Positions 8,040-15,898 of a DNA stretch of 64,000 bases are shown in pieces. Source of the DNA: Aeromicrobium ginsengisoli. Its GTDB lineage: Bacteria > Actinomycetota > Actinomycetes > Propionibacteriales > Nocardioidaceae. A program made the translations under genes and the position numbers. Under the pieces are notes generated by a model. The model ran no database searches. It was not told the origin of the DNA and saw only the letters and a list, made by a program, of their open reading frames with translations. Numbering within the stretch: the first letter of the stretch is position 1; each line of letters starts with the position of its first letter. Location of the stretch: positions 1,178,001 to 1,242,000 of the forward strand of contig NZ_SDPQ02000002.1 of assembly GCF_004134905.2 (NCBI RefSeq). Direction: 5' to 3'.

Positions 8040-10918
8040 CAGAGCATCAACTCGCGGAGGGTGCGGGTGGTGTCCAGCTCCAGGTGGTGGAGCCGGTTGG
8101 TCGGTTCGGGGGCGGACGACGCTGACTGGACGCTCGCGACGAGCGTGACGCGGCGGTCCTCGAGCAGCCACGCCAGCGCCGCCCAGAGCAGCTCGATGTC
8201 CTCGGCGGCGCGCAGGTCGTCGACGTCGTCCACCACGACGATCTGCGGGTCCTCGGTCAGCGCGAGCACCACGCCGAGCAGCTTGCGCTCCAGGCGGGTC
8301 AGGATCGACACGATCGTCGTGCCGGGCAGTGGGTCGTACGTCAGCCCGGCCTCCTCGTGGGCGCGCTGGAGGGCGTGATTGAGCTCGGCGAGGACGGGGA
8401 TGATGCGGTTACGGGAGACCCAGAGGCCGAACGACCGGATCGAGAGTCGCTCGGCGATGTGCTGGTCGATCGTCAGGTTGTCCTCGAGGTCGTTGACACC
8501 GGGCAGCTCGGCCAGGGCGACGGCATGGCGTACGGCTGCGGACTCTTGGGGCAACAGGTGGCCGGCGACGCGCAGACGCCCCGAGTCGAACGCCATCCGG
8601 CCGGCGAGCGTCAGGAGCAGCGCGGTCTTGCCCGAGCCGCTCGGGCCGTGGACGACGAGCCAGTCGCCGGTGTCGACCTCGACCCATACGTCGTTGAAGA
8701 TCGTGCCCTCGGGACCCGATGCGGTGACGCCGGCTGCGGTGATGGCAGCGCTCGAGTCGGGGCGCGGCCACGCCTGGAGCTGCACGCGGCGATGCAGTCC
8801 TTCGCCCTCGACGTCGACGTGTGGCAGCCGGGCGTCGAGCCAGGCCGGGAGCGTCCACGACCGGCGCCCGAACAGCTCGAGCACGGCGGGTGCGAACAGC
8901 ATGCGGATCAGGAACGCGTCGACGAACACGCCGATGGCCAGCGCGAAGGCCACCGGCCTGATGCTGGGATCGCCCTCGGGCACGAACGCGGCGAACACCG
9001 CGAGCATGATGACCGCCGCCGCCGTGACGACGCGGGAGCTGCCGACGAAGCCGTCGGCGATCGCGCGGTGTGGGTCGTCCGTGCGGACGTACTCCTCCTT
9101 CATCCGCGACATGAGGAACACCTCGTAGTCCATCGACAGCCCGAACAGCACGGCCATCAGGATGATCGGCAGGAAGCTGATGAGGGGACCGGTCTGCTCG
9201 AGGTGCACGGCGGACGCCAGCCAGCCCCACTGGAACACCGCCACCACGGCGCCGAACGACGCCCCGGTCGACAGGATGAAGCCCAGAGTCGCCTTGAGCG
9301 GCACGACAAGCGAGCGGAACACGATCAGCAGGAGCAGCACGGAGAGGCCGACCACGACCAGCCCGAACGGCAGGAGCGCGGCCTGCAGGCGTTCGGACAC
9401 GTCGATCCCGCCGGCGGTCAGGCCCGTCACGGAGACGTCGACTCCGTGCTCCTTCTTCCATTCCGGCTCGCGGTCGCGGATCTCACGGACCAGGTCGGTG
9501 GTGCGCTGATCGGTGGCGCCGGTCGTCGGGATGACCTGGATGATGCCGGTGTCGGCCGTACGGTTCGGGGTCGCCAGCCCGATCGCCTCGACGCCGGGCA
9601 TGCGGCGCAGGTCGGCCTCGATGTCGTCGACCACGCCGAGCGGGTCTGTGGTCGAGATGATTTCGACGCTGACGAGCAGGGGTCCGTTGTAGCCGGGCCC
9701 GAAGTGCCGGTCGACCAGGTCGTACGCCTGACGTTGCGTGCTGCCCGTCGGGGCGGTGCCGTTGTCCGGCAGGGCGAGCTGGAGCGCGTGCGACGGGATC
9801 GCCATGACGCCGAGGCCGACCACGACGATGGAGATCGCGATCAGCGGGAACCGCGTCGTGATCGCGACCCAGCGGCGGGAGAACCCTCCGGGTGGGTGCT
9901 CGGTGCTGGGCGTGAGCTTCTCGCCGGCGCGGCCGAGCAGTGCCGGGAGGACCGTGAGGGCGACGGCGACGGCCACGACGACCGACAGTGCGGCGATCAC
10001 GCCCATGACGGTCAGGAACGGGATGCGGGCGATCGCGAGACCCAGCAGGGCGATGATGACCGTCAGGCCCGCGAACACGACGGCCGAGCCGGCGGTGGCG
10101 ACGGAGCGTGCGGCCGCCTCCTCGGGATCGAGTCCTTCGGCCAGCTGCTCGCGATGCCTCGAGACGATGAACAGCGCGTAGTCGATGCCGACCGCGAGCC
10201 CGATCATCAGCGCCAGCAGGGGCGCGGTCGCCGAGATCGTCATGAAGCCGGTCGCGGCGATCGTCAGCGCGCTCGTCACGAGGACGCCGAGGAGCGCCGT
10301 GACGATCGGGATCACTGCGGCCCGCAGCGAGCGGAACATCAGGTAGAGCACGATGAACGCGATGACGACGCCGATGACCTCGATGATCGACAGCTGTGGC
10401 CCGGTGTTGGCGAACACGTCGCCGCCGAACGATGCGGTGTAGCCGGCGTCGCGCAGCGCTTTGCCGGTGTCGACGAGGTCCTGGCGCTCGTCGTCCGTGA
10501 CCGCCGTCAGCTCGCGGTCGAACTGCACTTGGACCTGTGCAGCGGTGCGGTCCTTGGAGATGCCGATCGACGTCTGGTCGGAGTAGGGCGAGACGACCTC
10601 GCTGACCCCTTCGACCTTCTTCATCCCGGCGATGGCGTCACCGATCAGCTGCTTGGTGCGCTCGTCGTCGACCGTACGGCCCTTCGGCGCCACCACCACG
10701 ACGTACGCTCCGGCGCCACTGAGCTCGGGGAACGTACGCCCGAGGGAGTCGATCGCGTCCTGCGACTCGGTGCCGGGGATGTCGAACGAGTTCTGCGTGC
10801 CCGAGCCGAGACCGAGCGCTGCAGTGCCGGCCAGGACGAGGATCGCGACCCAACCGGCGAGCACCCGACGGTGGTGGCGGAAGGCCCAGCGGCCCAGGGC
10901 GTACAGGGAGGTGGACAC
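8039..10918 (-). CDS. MMPL/RND-type transporter fused to a C-terminal ABC ATPase domain
   Basis: 959 residues from a GTG at 10918 with GGAG five bases upstream. Residues 1 to ~715 form a complete MMPL transporter: two halves, each with one helix, a large external loop and a cluster of five helices; MMPL proteins export lipids or drugs using the proton gradient. The typical MMPL end (LPHVDVEGEGL) is then followed, without a stop, by an ABC nucleotide-binding domain (~725-959): Walker A GPSGSGKT at ~755-763, and a Walker B-like strand IVVVDDVDD. The LSGGQ signature is not recognisable (LTRLERKLLG in its place) and the Glu after Walker B is Asp, so ATP use may be weak or regulatory. It is divergent from the tetR gene and coupled to the YhgE/Pip gene; TetR very likely represses both. 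Confidence 0.88.
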   Translation of the reverse strand: MSTSLYALGRWAFRHHRRVLAGWVAILVLAGTAALGLGSGTQNSFDIPGTESQDAIDSLGRTFPELSGAGAYVVVVAPKGRTVDDERTKQLIGDAIAGMKKVEGVSEVVSPYSDQTSIGISKDRTAAQVQVQFDRELTAVTDDERQDLVDTGKALRDAGYTASFGGDVFANTGPQLSIIEVIGVVIAFIVLYLMFRSLRAAVIPIVTALLGVLVTSALTIAATGFMTISATAPLLALMIGLAVGIDYALFIVSRHREQLAEGLDPEEAAARSVATAGSAVVFAGLTVIIALLGLAIARIPFLTVMGVIAALSVVVAVAVALTVLPALLGRAGEKLTPSTEHPPGGFSRRWVAITTRFPLIAISIVVVGLGVMAIPSHALQLALPDNGTAPTGSTQRQAYDLVDRHFGPGYNGPLLVSVEIISTTDPLGVVDDIEADLRRMPGVEAIGLATPNRTADTGIIQVIPTTGATDQRTTDLVREIRDREPEWKKEHGVDVSVTGLTAGGIDVSERLQAALLPFGLVVVGLSVLLLLIVFRSLVVPLKATLGFILSTGASFGAVVAVFQWGWLASAVHLEQTGPLISFLPIILMAVLFGLSMDYEVFLMSRMKEEYVRTDDPHRAIADGFVGSSRVVTAAAVIMLAVFAAFVPEGDPSIRPVAFALAIGVFVDAFLIRMLFAPAVLELFGRRSWTLPAWLDARLPHVDVEGEGLHRRVQLQAWPRPDSSAAITAAGVTASGPEGTIFNDVWVEVDTGDWLVVHGPSGSGKTALLLTLAGRMAFDSGRLRVAGHLLPQESAAVRHAVALAELPGVNDLEDNLTIDQHIAERLSIRSFGLWVSRNRIIPVLAELNHALQRAHEEAGLTYDPLPGTTIVSILTRLERKLLGVVLALTEDPQIVVVDDVDDLRAAEDIELLWAALAWLLEDRRVTLVASVQSASSAPEPTNRLHHLELDTTRTLRELML

Positions 10919-10937
10919 GACTCCGACGATACGCTTT

Positions 10938-10959
10938 TGTATCCAATACAGCAATGTAT
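10938..10959. promoter_or_regulatory. Overlapping TGTAT/ATACA palindromes, likely TetR operator
   Basis: Between the divergent MMPL-ABC (10918) and tetR (10977) starts lie three half sites: TGTAT (10938-10942), ATACA (10946-10950) and TGTAT (10955-10959). They give two overlapping inverted repeats, TGTAT-CCA-ATACA and ATACA-GCAA-TGTAT. Only 58 bp separate the start codons, so a repressor bound here would block both promoters. The region is also much more AT-rich than its surroundings. Confidence 0.6.
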
Positions 10960-10976
10960 CGAGTAAGGTGTGCTGC

Positions 10977-11618
10977 GTGACCCGCAACACGGCACCCGCC
11001 ACACCTCGATCCCGCGCTGCGACCCGCGAGCGGCTGCTCGACGCTGCCCGCTCGGTGCTGGCAGCCGAGGGCATCCAGGGCGCGTCGGTCGAGCGCATCT
11101 GCGACGAGGCCGGCTTCACGCGTGGTGCGTTCTACTCCAACTTCACCAGCAAGGACGACCTCGTCCTCGCGCTGTTCCGGCGCGAGCGCGAGCTGATGAT
11201 GGCGATCCTGCGCGAGGCCGCCGACCCGCAGTCGTACGCCGGCATGGACCCGGTCGAGGCGATCGGCGTCATCATGGACCGCTTCTTCAAGCTGCAGCCA
11301 CCCGACCGCGAGTGGTATCTCGTGCACGCCGAGTTCGAGCTGCGCGGCGTACGTGACGACGCCGTCGGACGCGAGTTCAACGACGCATGGCGCGAGGTCA
11401 GGGCCCAGTTCGAGGTGATCATGGTCGCGGTGCTGCGCGACATCGGGCTGCGGCTGACGGTGCAGGCGAGCCACGCCTCGGCGATCATCATGGGCACGTA
11501 CGACACGGCACTCCGAGAGGCGCTCATCGAGCGGCGCCCACTCGACCTCGACCTGCTGCGCGTGACGATCCCCCTCGTCATGCTGTCGGTCACTCAGCCC
11601 CTCGCCTCCGGTGGTTGA
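10977..11618 (+). CDS. TetR/AcrR family transcriptional regulator
   Basis: 213 residues from the GTG at 10977. The N-terminal helix-turn-helix is complete (RERLLDAARSVLAAEGIQG, then VERICDEAGFTRGAFYSNF, residues ~17-58), where GAFYSNF is the usual recognition-helix end. The C-terminal ~150 residues are helical, as in TetR ligand-binding/dimerisation domains. Divergent placement from an exporter operon with a palindrome between them is the classical layout for a local repressor released by an exported ligand. The gene is followed by an inverted repeat (11610-11650) that overlaps its last three codons. Confidence 0.92.
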   Translation: MTRNTAPATPRSRAATRERLLDAARSVLAAEGIQGASVERICDEAGFTRGAFYSNFTSKDDLVLALFRRERELMMAILREAADPQSYAGMDPVEAIGVIMDRFFKLQPPDREWYLVHAEFELRGVRDDAVGREFNDAWREVRAQFEVIMVAVLRDIGLRLTVQASHASAIIMGTYDTALREALIERRPLDLDLLRVTIPLVMLSVTQPLASGG

Positions 11619-11650
11619 GGCGCGGAGCGAAGCCGAGCCTCGAAACCACC
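11610..11650. repeat. 41-bp imperfect palindrome at the tetR 3' end
   Basis: GGTGGTTGAGGC (11610-11621) is matched by GCCTCGAAACCACC at the other end (11637-11650), with GCGGAGCGAAGCCGA in between. It starts inside the tetR stop region. It may end transcription, but it resembles dispersed palindromes of this chromosome and differs in sequence from the two other families seen in the window. Confidence 0.55.
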
Positions 11651-11674
11651 AGCGCCCGGTGGCAGGATGAGCCC

Positions 11675-12235
11675 ATGGCCATCCGCATCGCCCAGGACCC
11701 GCACGCTGACGAGGTCCTGACCAACGACTCGTTCGCCCTGCTCGCCGGCATGCTGCTCGACCAGCAGTTCCCGATGGAACGCGCGTTCGCCGGCCCGGCC
11801 AAGGTGCTCGACCGCTTCGGCACGCTCGATCCCTCCGCTATTGCCGACGCCGATCCCGAGGCGTTCGCCGACCTGTGCGCCACACCGCCGGCGATCCACC
11901 GCTACGGCCGGTCGATGGCCGGCCGCCTGCAGGCGTTGGCCAGGGTCGTCGCCGACGAGTACGACGGCGACGCGTCACGCATCTGGACCGAGGCCCGTAC
12001 AGGTGAGGCCCTGATGAAGCGGCTGCTGGCGCTGCCCGGGTTCGGGGAGCAGAAGGCCAAGATCTTCACGGCCCTGGTGGCCAAGCAGCTCGGCGTCAAG
12101 CCTGCGGGTTGGACCACGGTCGTGGGCGACTACGGCAAGAAGGGCTATCGCTCGGTCGCCGACGTGGTCGACGCCGACTCGCTGGCCAAGGTGCGGGCAT
12201 TCAAGCAGGCCAAGAAGGCCGCTGCTCGCGCCTGA
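11675..12235 (+). CDS. HhH-GPD family base-excision repair protein
   Basis: 186 residues. The protein has the all-helical layout of HhH-GPD proteins: LAGMLLDQQFPMERAFAGP near the N-terminus resembles the first helices of DNA glycosylases, and LLALPGFGEQKAKIFTALVA (~120-139) is the helix-hairpin-helix that grips the DNA backbone. In full glycosylases a catalytic Asp follows ~18 residues later; here the region WTTVVGDYGKKGYRSVADV carries an Asp in a suitable place, but there is no C-terminal 4Fe-4S cluster. This short form is widespread in actinobacteria as an HhH-GPD-type base excision DNA repair protein; its lesion specificity is unknown. The ATG follows GGCAGGATGAGCCC. Confidence 0.82.
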   Translation: MAIRIAQDPHADEVLTNDSFALLAGMLLDQQFPMERAFAGPAKVLDRFGTLDPSAIADADPEAFADLCATPPAIHRYGRSMAGRLQALARVVADEYDGDASRIWTEARTGEALMKRLLALPGFGEQKAKIFTALVAKQLGVKPAGWTTVVGDYGKKGYRSVADVVDADSLAKVRAFKQAKKAAARA

Positions 12236-12240
12236 ACCCC

Positions 12241-12837
12241 TCAGACGCCAGAGGCGTCGTCAGGCTCGGGGTTCACGAGCACCTCGGGCACCCGGCAGGT
12301 CGAGTCATCGAGGAAGGCGTCGTCCATGCGTACGTAGATGTCCCTGCCTTGATCGTCCGTCGGCAGCTCCAGCGTCGCGGGCTCGCCGTCCATGAGGGCG
12401 AAGGCGTACGTGTCGCGGGCTTCGGACAGCGAGCTCCAGTCGGCGAGCCAGGCGGTACTCGGCGGGTCGTCGGCCAGCAGCTCAGGCCCGGCGGCGGCGG
12501 TGATGCCCGAGATCATCTCCCGGATGGCGGCGTTCTGCTGGAGTATCGACTCGCCCTGCCGGCGAGCGGAGCCCTGGATCGGCAGCGACTCGACCGTCGT
12601 CGTCATCTCGTCGCACTGGCTCTCGATGACGGAGATCAGGTCGGGATCGTCGATCACGCCGTCCATGCCCGACGAGCCGACCGCGATGGTCACGACCAGC
12701 AAGGTCGTGCCGGCGACGAGGCCGAAGACGGACGCCCCGATCGCGAGCCACTTCCATCTCGACGACACCTTCGGCGGCGGGAACTGCCAGGCGTTGTGCG
12801 GGGGCGGGTAGTCAGGCAGTCCCCGGGAGTCGAACAC
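12241..12837 (-). CDS. Single-pass membrane protein, unknown function
   Basis: 198 residues that I do not recognise. The N-terminal ~28 residues are Pro-rich and cytoplasmic (PDYPPPHNAWQFPPPKV). One helix follows at ~30-52 (WLAIGASVFGLVAGTTLLVV), and the rest is an acidic extracytoplasmic domain with two cysteines (in SQCDEM and STCRVP) that could form a disulfide. It converges on the HhH-GPD gene with a 5 bp gap and is divergent from the LigB-like gene with 36 bp between starts. No catalytic motif is visible. Confidence 0.7.
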   Translation of the reverse strand: MFDSRGLPDYPPPHNAWQFPPPKVSSRWKWLAIGASVFGLVAGTTLLVVTIAVGSSGMDGVIDDPDLISVIESQCDEMTTTVESLPIQGSARRQGESILQQNAAIREMISGITAAAGPELLADDPPSTAWLADWSSLSEARDTYAFALMDGEPATLELPTDDQGRDIYVRMDDAFLDDSTCRVPEVLVNPEPDDASGV

Positions 12838-12873
12838 GGCTCCATCGTGTCATGGCCGGGTAGCCTCTGACCC

Positions 12874-13515
12874 GTGATCCTCGCAGCCGCCGTGTGCCCG
12901 CACCCGCCGATGATCATCCCGGAGGTTGCTTCCGGTGCCGTGGACGATCTGGCGGCGTTGCGCGCGGCCTGTGATGCGGCTGTTGCCACGCTTCTCGCGC
13001 GGCGACCTGAGCGGGTCGTCGTGCTCGGGGCCGGCGAGCTGGCAGGCGATCTCGACGAGACTGCAGGCGGCACCTTCGCGGCGTACGGCGTGGATCTTCA
13101 CGTCGGTGGTCCGGGCTCGCAGCTGCCGCTGAGTCTCGCTGTCGGGGCGTGGCTGCTGGACCGTGCGGGCTGGTCGGGACCGCGAACATACTCGACCGGT
13201 GTGCCCGATGTCGACGACGCTGCGCTGCTGGTGATGGCCGACGGGAGCGCCAAGCGATCGACCACGGCACCAGGTTTCTTCGACGACCGGGCGGAGGCGT
13301 TCGACGCGTCGATCGCGGCTGCGCTGGCCAGCGGGGACAGTGAGGCGCTGGCCGCGCTCGACCTCGAGCTGGGCGTGGACCTGTGGGCAGCGGGCGTGCC
13401 GGCCCTGCGAACCCTCGGAGAGCTGACGAAGGGCGCCGACGTCGCCGCGAACCTGCGCGTCGACGTGGCGCCCTTCGGTGTCGGCTACTGGGTCGCCGAC
13501 TGGGTGCTCAGCTAG
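12874..13515 (+). CDS. LigB-like (class III extradiol dioxygenase subunit B-type) protein
   Basis: 213 residues from a GTG. ILAAAVCPHPPMIIPEV at the N-terminus matches the first metal-ligand strand of class III extradiol dioxygenases (PHPP), and the Rossmann-like order of strands (RVVVLGAGELAGD) agrees with that fold. Proteins of this kind sit between miaB and miaA in many actinobacteria, so the position supports the call. Several usual iron ligands of catalytic LigB proteins are not obvious after the N-terminal His, so a ring-cleavage role is doubtful; a structural or cofactor-related role near tRNA modification is possible but only an inference from synteny. Confidence 0.72.
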   Translation: MILAAAVCPHPPMIIPEVASGAVDDLAALRAACDAAVATLLARRPERVVVLGAGELAGDLDETAGGTFAAYGVDLHVGGPGSQLPLSLAVGAWLLDRAGWSGPRTYSTGVPDVDDAALLVMADGSAKRSTTAPGFFDDRAEAFDASIAAALASGDSEALAALDLELGVDLWAAGVPALRTLGELTKGADVAANLRVDVAPFGVGYWVADWVLS

Positions 13516-13518
13516 CTG

Positions 13519-13734
13519 CTACTTGCCGTCCTCGGCGAGCTTGTCGACGCTGTCCTGAGCCTTGTCGGCAGCGGCGTCGATCTTGTCCTCGTACTTGCCC
13601 TTGGTGGCCTTGTTGACCGCGTCGGCTGCCTTGTCGATGCCGGCGTCGATCTTGTCGTTCTGGCTCCTGGCCAGGTCAGCTGCCTTTTCCTTGAGCTGGG
13701 GGGCCTGCTTCTTGAACTTGTCGAGGAAACCCAT
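13519..13734 (-). CDS. MT0933-type antitoxin-like small helical protein
   Basis: 71 residues, almost wholly charged and helical. MGFLDKFKKQAPQLKEKA and the later repeats of the form DKIDAGIDKAADAVNKATKGKYEDKID match the MT0933_antitox (Rv0909-like) family, in which a KYxDKID core follows a short lysine-rich helix. In mycobacteria Rv0909 has been listed as an antitoxin to Rv0910; here no toxin gene lies next to it (neighbours are the LigB-like gene and miaA). It may instead be one of the many stress-related members of this family. The ATG follows GGGAAGCC. Confidence 0.72.
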   Translation of the reverse strand: MGFLDKFKKQAPQLKEKAADLARSQNDKIDAGIDKAADAVNKATKGKYEDKIDAAADKAQDSVDKLAEDGK

Positions 13735-13812
13735 GGCTTCCCTCCTTGATTCATGAGAAATGGGGGACGGCCGCCCCCGCGTGGTTCCTCACACTACTGC
13801 GAGACTTTGCCC

Positions 13813-14724
13813 ATGTCTGTGCCCGAACGCGTCGTGACCGTCGTCGGACCGACCGCGGCCGGCAAGTCGTCGTTGGCCGTCGCGCTGGCGGAGCGTTTGG
13901 GTGCGGCCGAGATCGTCAACGCCGACTCGATGCAGCTCTATCGCGGCATGGACATCGGCACTGCCAAGCCCTCAGCGGCCGAGCGGGCGGGCGTACCGCA
14001 CCACCTCTTCGACGTGCTGGACGTGACGGAGTCCGCCGCGGTCGCTGAGTTCCAGACCTGGGCGCGCGCGGCGATCGCGGACTGTCATCGGCGCGGCGTC
14101 ACGCCGATCGTCGTCGGCGGATCGGCGCTGTACGTACGGGCGGTCCTCGACCGGCTCGACTTCCCCGGCACGGATCCCGACGTGAGGGACCGGTGGAAGG
14201 CCGCGCTCGCCACCCGCGGCGCCGAAGACCTGCACGCCGAGCTCGCCGAGCGAGATCCTGCAGCCGCGGCGCAGATCCTGCCGACCAACGAACGGCGGCT
14301 CGTGCGCGCGCTGGAGGTCATCGAGCTCACGGGAGAGCCGTTCGTCGCGACGATGCCGGCGTACGACTCGGTGTTCGGCGGCCTGACGATGCTGGGCCTC
14401 GACGTGCCGCGGCCGATCCTCGACGTACGTCTGGCAGCGCGGGTCGATGCGATGTGGGCTGCCGGGTTCGTCGACGAGGTCCGCGCGCTGCGGGACGCCG
14501 GGCTCGAGGACGGCTTCACGGCGAGCCGGGCTCTCGGCTATCAGCAGATCCTCGCGTACCTGCGTGGGGAGATGAGCGAGGACGAGGCGCGCGAGGCGAC
14601 CGTCACCGGCACGCGGAAGTTCGCGCGGCGCCAGGATCGGCTGTTCCGCAAGGACCCGCGGATCCACTGGCTCCCGTACGACGCCGACGACCTCGTCGAC
14701 CAAGCGCTGAAGTTGGTCGGCTGA
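13813..14724 (+). CDS. miaA: tRNA dimethylallyltransferase MiaA
   Basis: 303 residues. MiaA transfers the dimethylallyl group of DMAPP to N6 of A37 in tRNAs that read U-starting codons; MiaB at 0.9 kb acts next. Visible motifs: P-loop GPTAAGKSS (12-20), DSMQLYRGMDIGTAKP (38-53) that contacts the target base and DMAPP, and GGSALYVRAVLDRLDFP (~103-119). The late part with GYQQILAYLRG and TRKFARRQDRLFRKDP binds the tRNA. The ATG at 13813 gives a start directly before the first beta strand; it is 78 bp from the divergent small antitoxin-like gene. Confidence 0.97.
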   Translation: MSVPERVVTVVGPTAAGKSSLAVALAERLGAAEIVNADSMQLYRGMDIGTAKPSAAERAGVPHHLFDVLDVTESAAVAEFQTWARAAIADCHRRGVTPIVVGGSALYVRAVLDRLDFPGTDPDVRDRWKAALATRGAEDLHAELAERDPAAAAQILPTNERRLVRALEVIELTGEPFVATMPAYDSVFGGLTMLGLDVPRPILDVRLAARVDAMWAAGFVDEVRALRDAGLEDGFTASRALGYQQILAYLRGEMSEDEAREATVTGTRKFARRQDRLFRKDPRIHWLPYDADDLVDQALKLVG

Positions 14725-14727
14725 CGG

Positions 14728-15831
14728 TCAAGGCTTGCGGGCGACCCCGAGAATGCGGTCCACCGCGACGACAGCCCCGTCGACTGCTCTGATGCGTGCT
14801 CCGATCGTCGCGGCGGCCTCGCGGTGCGAGTCGTCCAGCACGGTCTCGACGGCTGTGCGGAACGCCGCCGCGGTCGACGACTTCTTGATCGACACTCCAG
14901 CGCCGGCTGACTCGACAGCCTTGCCGACCATCGGCTGGTCGAGCATCGGGTGCATCGGGACGATGACGAGCGGGAGGTCGTGCGCGAGTGCGCGCATCGT
15001 CGTCGAGTGCCCGCCATGACCGATCACGGCTGAGCACCCGGGCATGACCTCGTCGTGCGGCAAGAAGTCGTGCACGGTGGCGTTCGACGGCACCGTCAGC
15101 CCGGCCGGGTCGATCGCCGGACCCGTCGTCACGATCAGCTCGATCGGCGAGTCGGCGAGGCCGTCCAGGATGCGCTGCATCGCCTCGCGCTGGCCTGGGA
15201 ACGACGTCGTGCTGAGGCTCAGGAGGACCCGTGGGTGGGACCTGTCCGAGGCGGGCTGCGTGCGTGGCTGGACCGGCCCGGTCCAGAGGAACGTCTCGGG
15301 CCAGGAGCCTCCGCCCGCGGGGTCGAGGCTCGGATCGCTGCACACGACCACTGCGTCCGACTCGCTCCACACCCGGCGCGGGCTCAGACCCTTGAGCCGG
15401 GCCGCGATGCCGACAGGCCCGTGACGCCACGGTCCGTCGAAGTAGGCATGGAACGTATGGACCATCGCCACGTGCGGCAGCCCTGCGGATGTCGCTGCGT
15501 CGAGCGCGCCCAGCAGCATGCAGTCGACGACCACCACGGAGGCGTCTCGGGCGAGCGTGACGAGATCCTCGCCCTTGCCCCGCTCGGTGAACTGGTGGAT
15601 GAACCCCCGCAAGCCTGCGAGCGTCGACTTCGGCGCGATCGGGTCCCACGGCGTCGCGTGCTCGTACGCATGGAACTCGAGTCCCGCGGCCTCGAACGTG
15701 TCCCGCTGCTGAGGATGGCCCAGGACGCGGACGTCGTGACCTCGACGAACGAGCTCGGCACCGATGCCGAGCATGGGCGGCACGTTGCCACCGGCATCGA
15801 GAGTCGCGAGAACGACATCCATGAGTCGCAC
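14728..15831 (-). CDS. GT1 (UGT/MGT-like) glycosyltransferase
   Basis: 367 residues in a GT-B fold. The N-terminal half has LATLDAGGNVPPMLGIGAEL, where the acceptor-side loop of UGT-type enzymes lies; the C-terminal half carries the nucleotide-sugar signature GHGGHSTTMRALAHDLPLVI (271-290) and MHPMLDQPMVG, in the same place as the H-x-x-Q donor-binding block of macrolide glycosyltransferases. Such enzymes glycosylate small hydrophobic molecules or lipids. It is convergent with miaA (3 bp apart) and divergent from dapF with ~68 bp. There are no biosynthetic neighbours, so the acceptor is unknown; detoxification by glycosylation is one option. Confidence 0.85.
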   Translation of the reverse strand: MRLMDVVLATLDAGGNVPPMLGIGAELVRRGHDVRVLGHPQQRDTFEAAGLEFHAYEHATPWDPIAPKSTLAGLRGFIHQFTERGKGEDLVTLARDASVVVVDCMLLGALDAATSAGLPHVAMVHTFHAYFDGPWRHGPVGIAARLKGLSPRRVWSESDAVVVCSDPSLDPAGGGSWPETFLWTGPVQPRTQPASDRSHPRVLLSLSTTSFPGQREAMQRILDGLADSPIELIVTTGPAIDPAGLTVPSNATVHDFLPHDEVMPGCSAVIGHGGHSTTMRALAHDLPLVIVPMHPMLDQPMVGKAVESAGAGVSIKKSSTAAAFRTAVETVLDDSHREAAATIGARIRAVDGAVVAVDRILGVARKP

Positions 15832-15898
15832 CGTCGCACCTCATCGGCGCAGGGTCAACGCCCGTGGGATGTCGCTCCGGACGGCTAGACTGGAACCT

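Noticed and set aside
8357..10966. 869-codon open frame antisense to the MMPL-ABC gene
   Set aside because: Mirror of the high-GC coding strand; composition is Arg/Asp/Gly-rich noise, and the sense frame has clear MMPL and ABC motifs.
10919..11119. N-terminal extension of the MMPL-ABC gene to 11119
   Set aside because: It would overlap the divergent tetR gene and its operator; the GTG at 10918 has a GGAG site and begins at the usual MMPL N-terminus.
13519..13734. Toxin partner for the MT0933-type antitoxin-like protein
   Set aside because: Neither neighbour (LigB-like gene, miaA) resembles a toxin.
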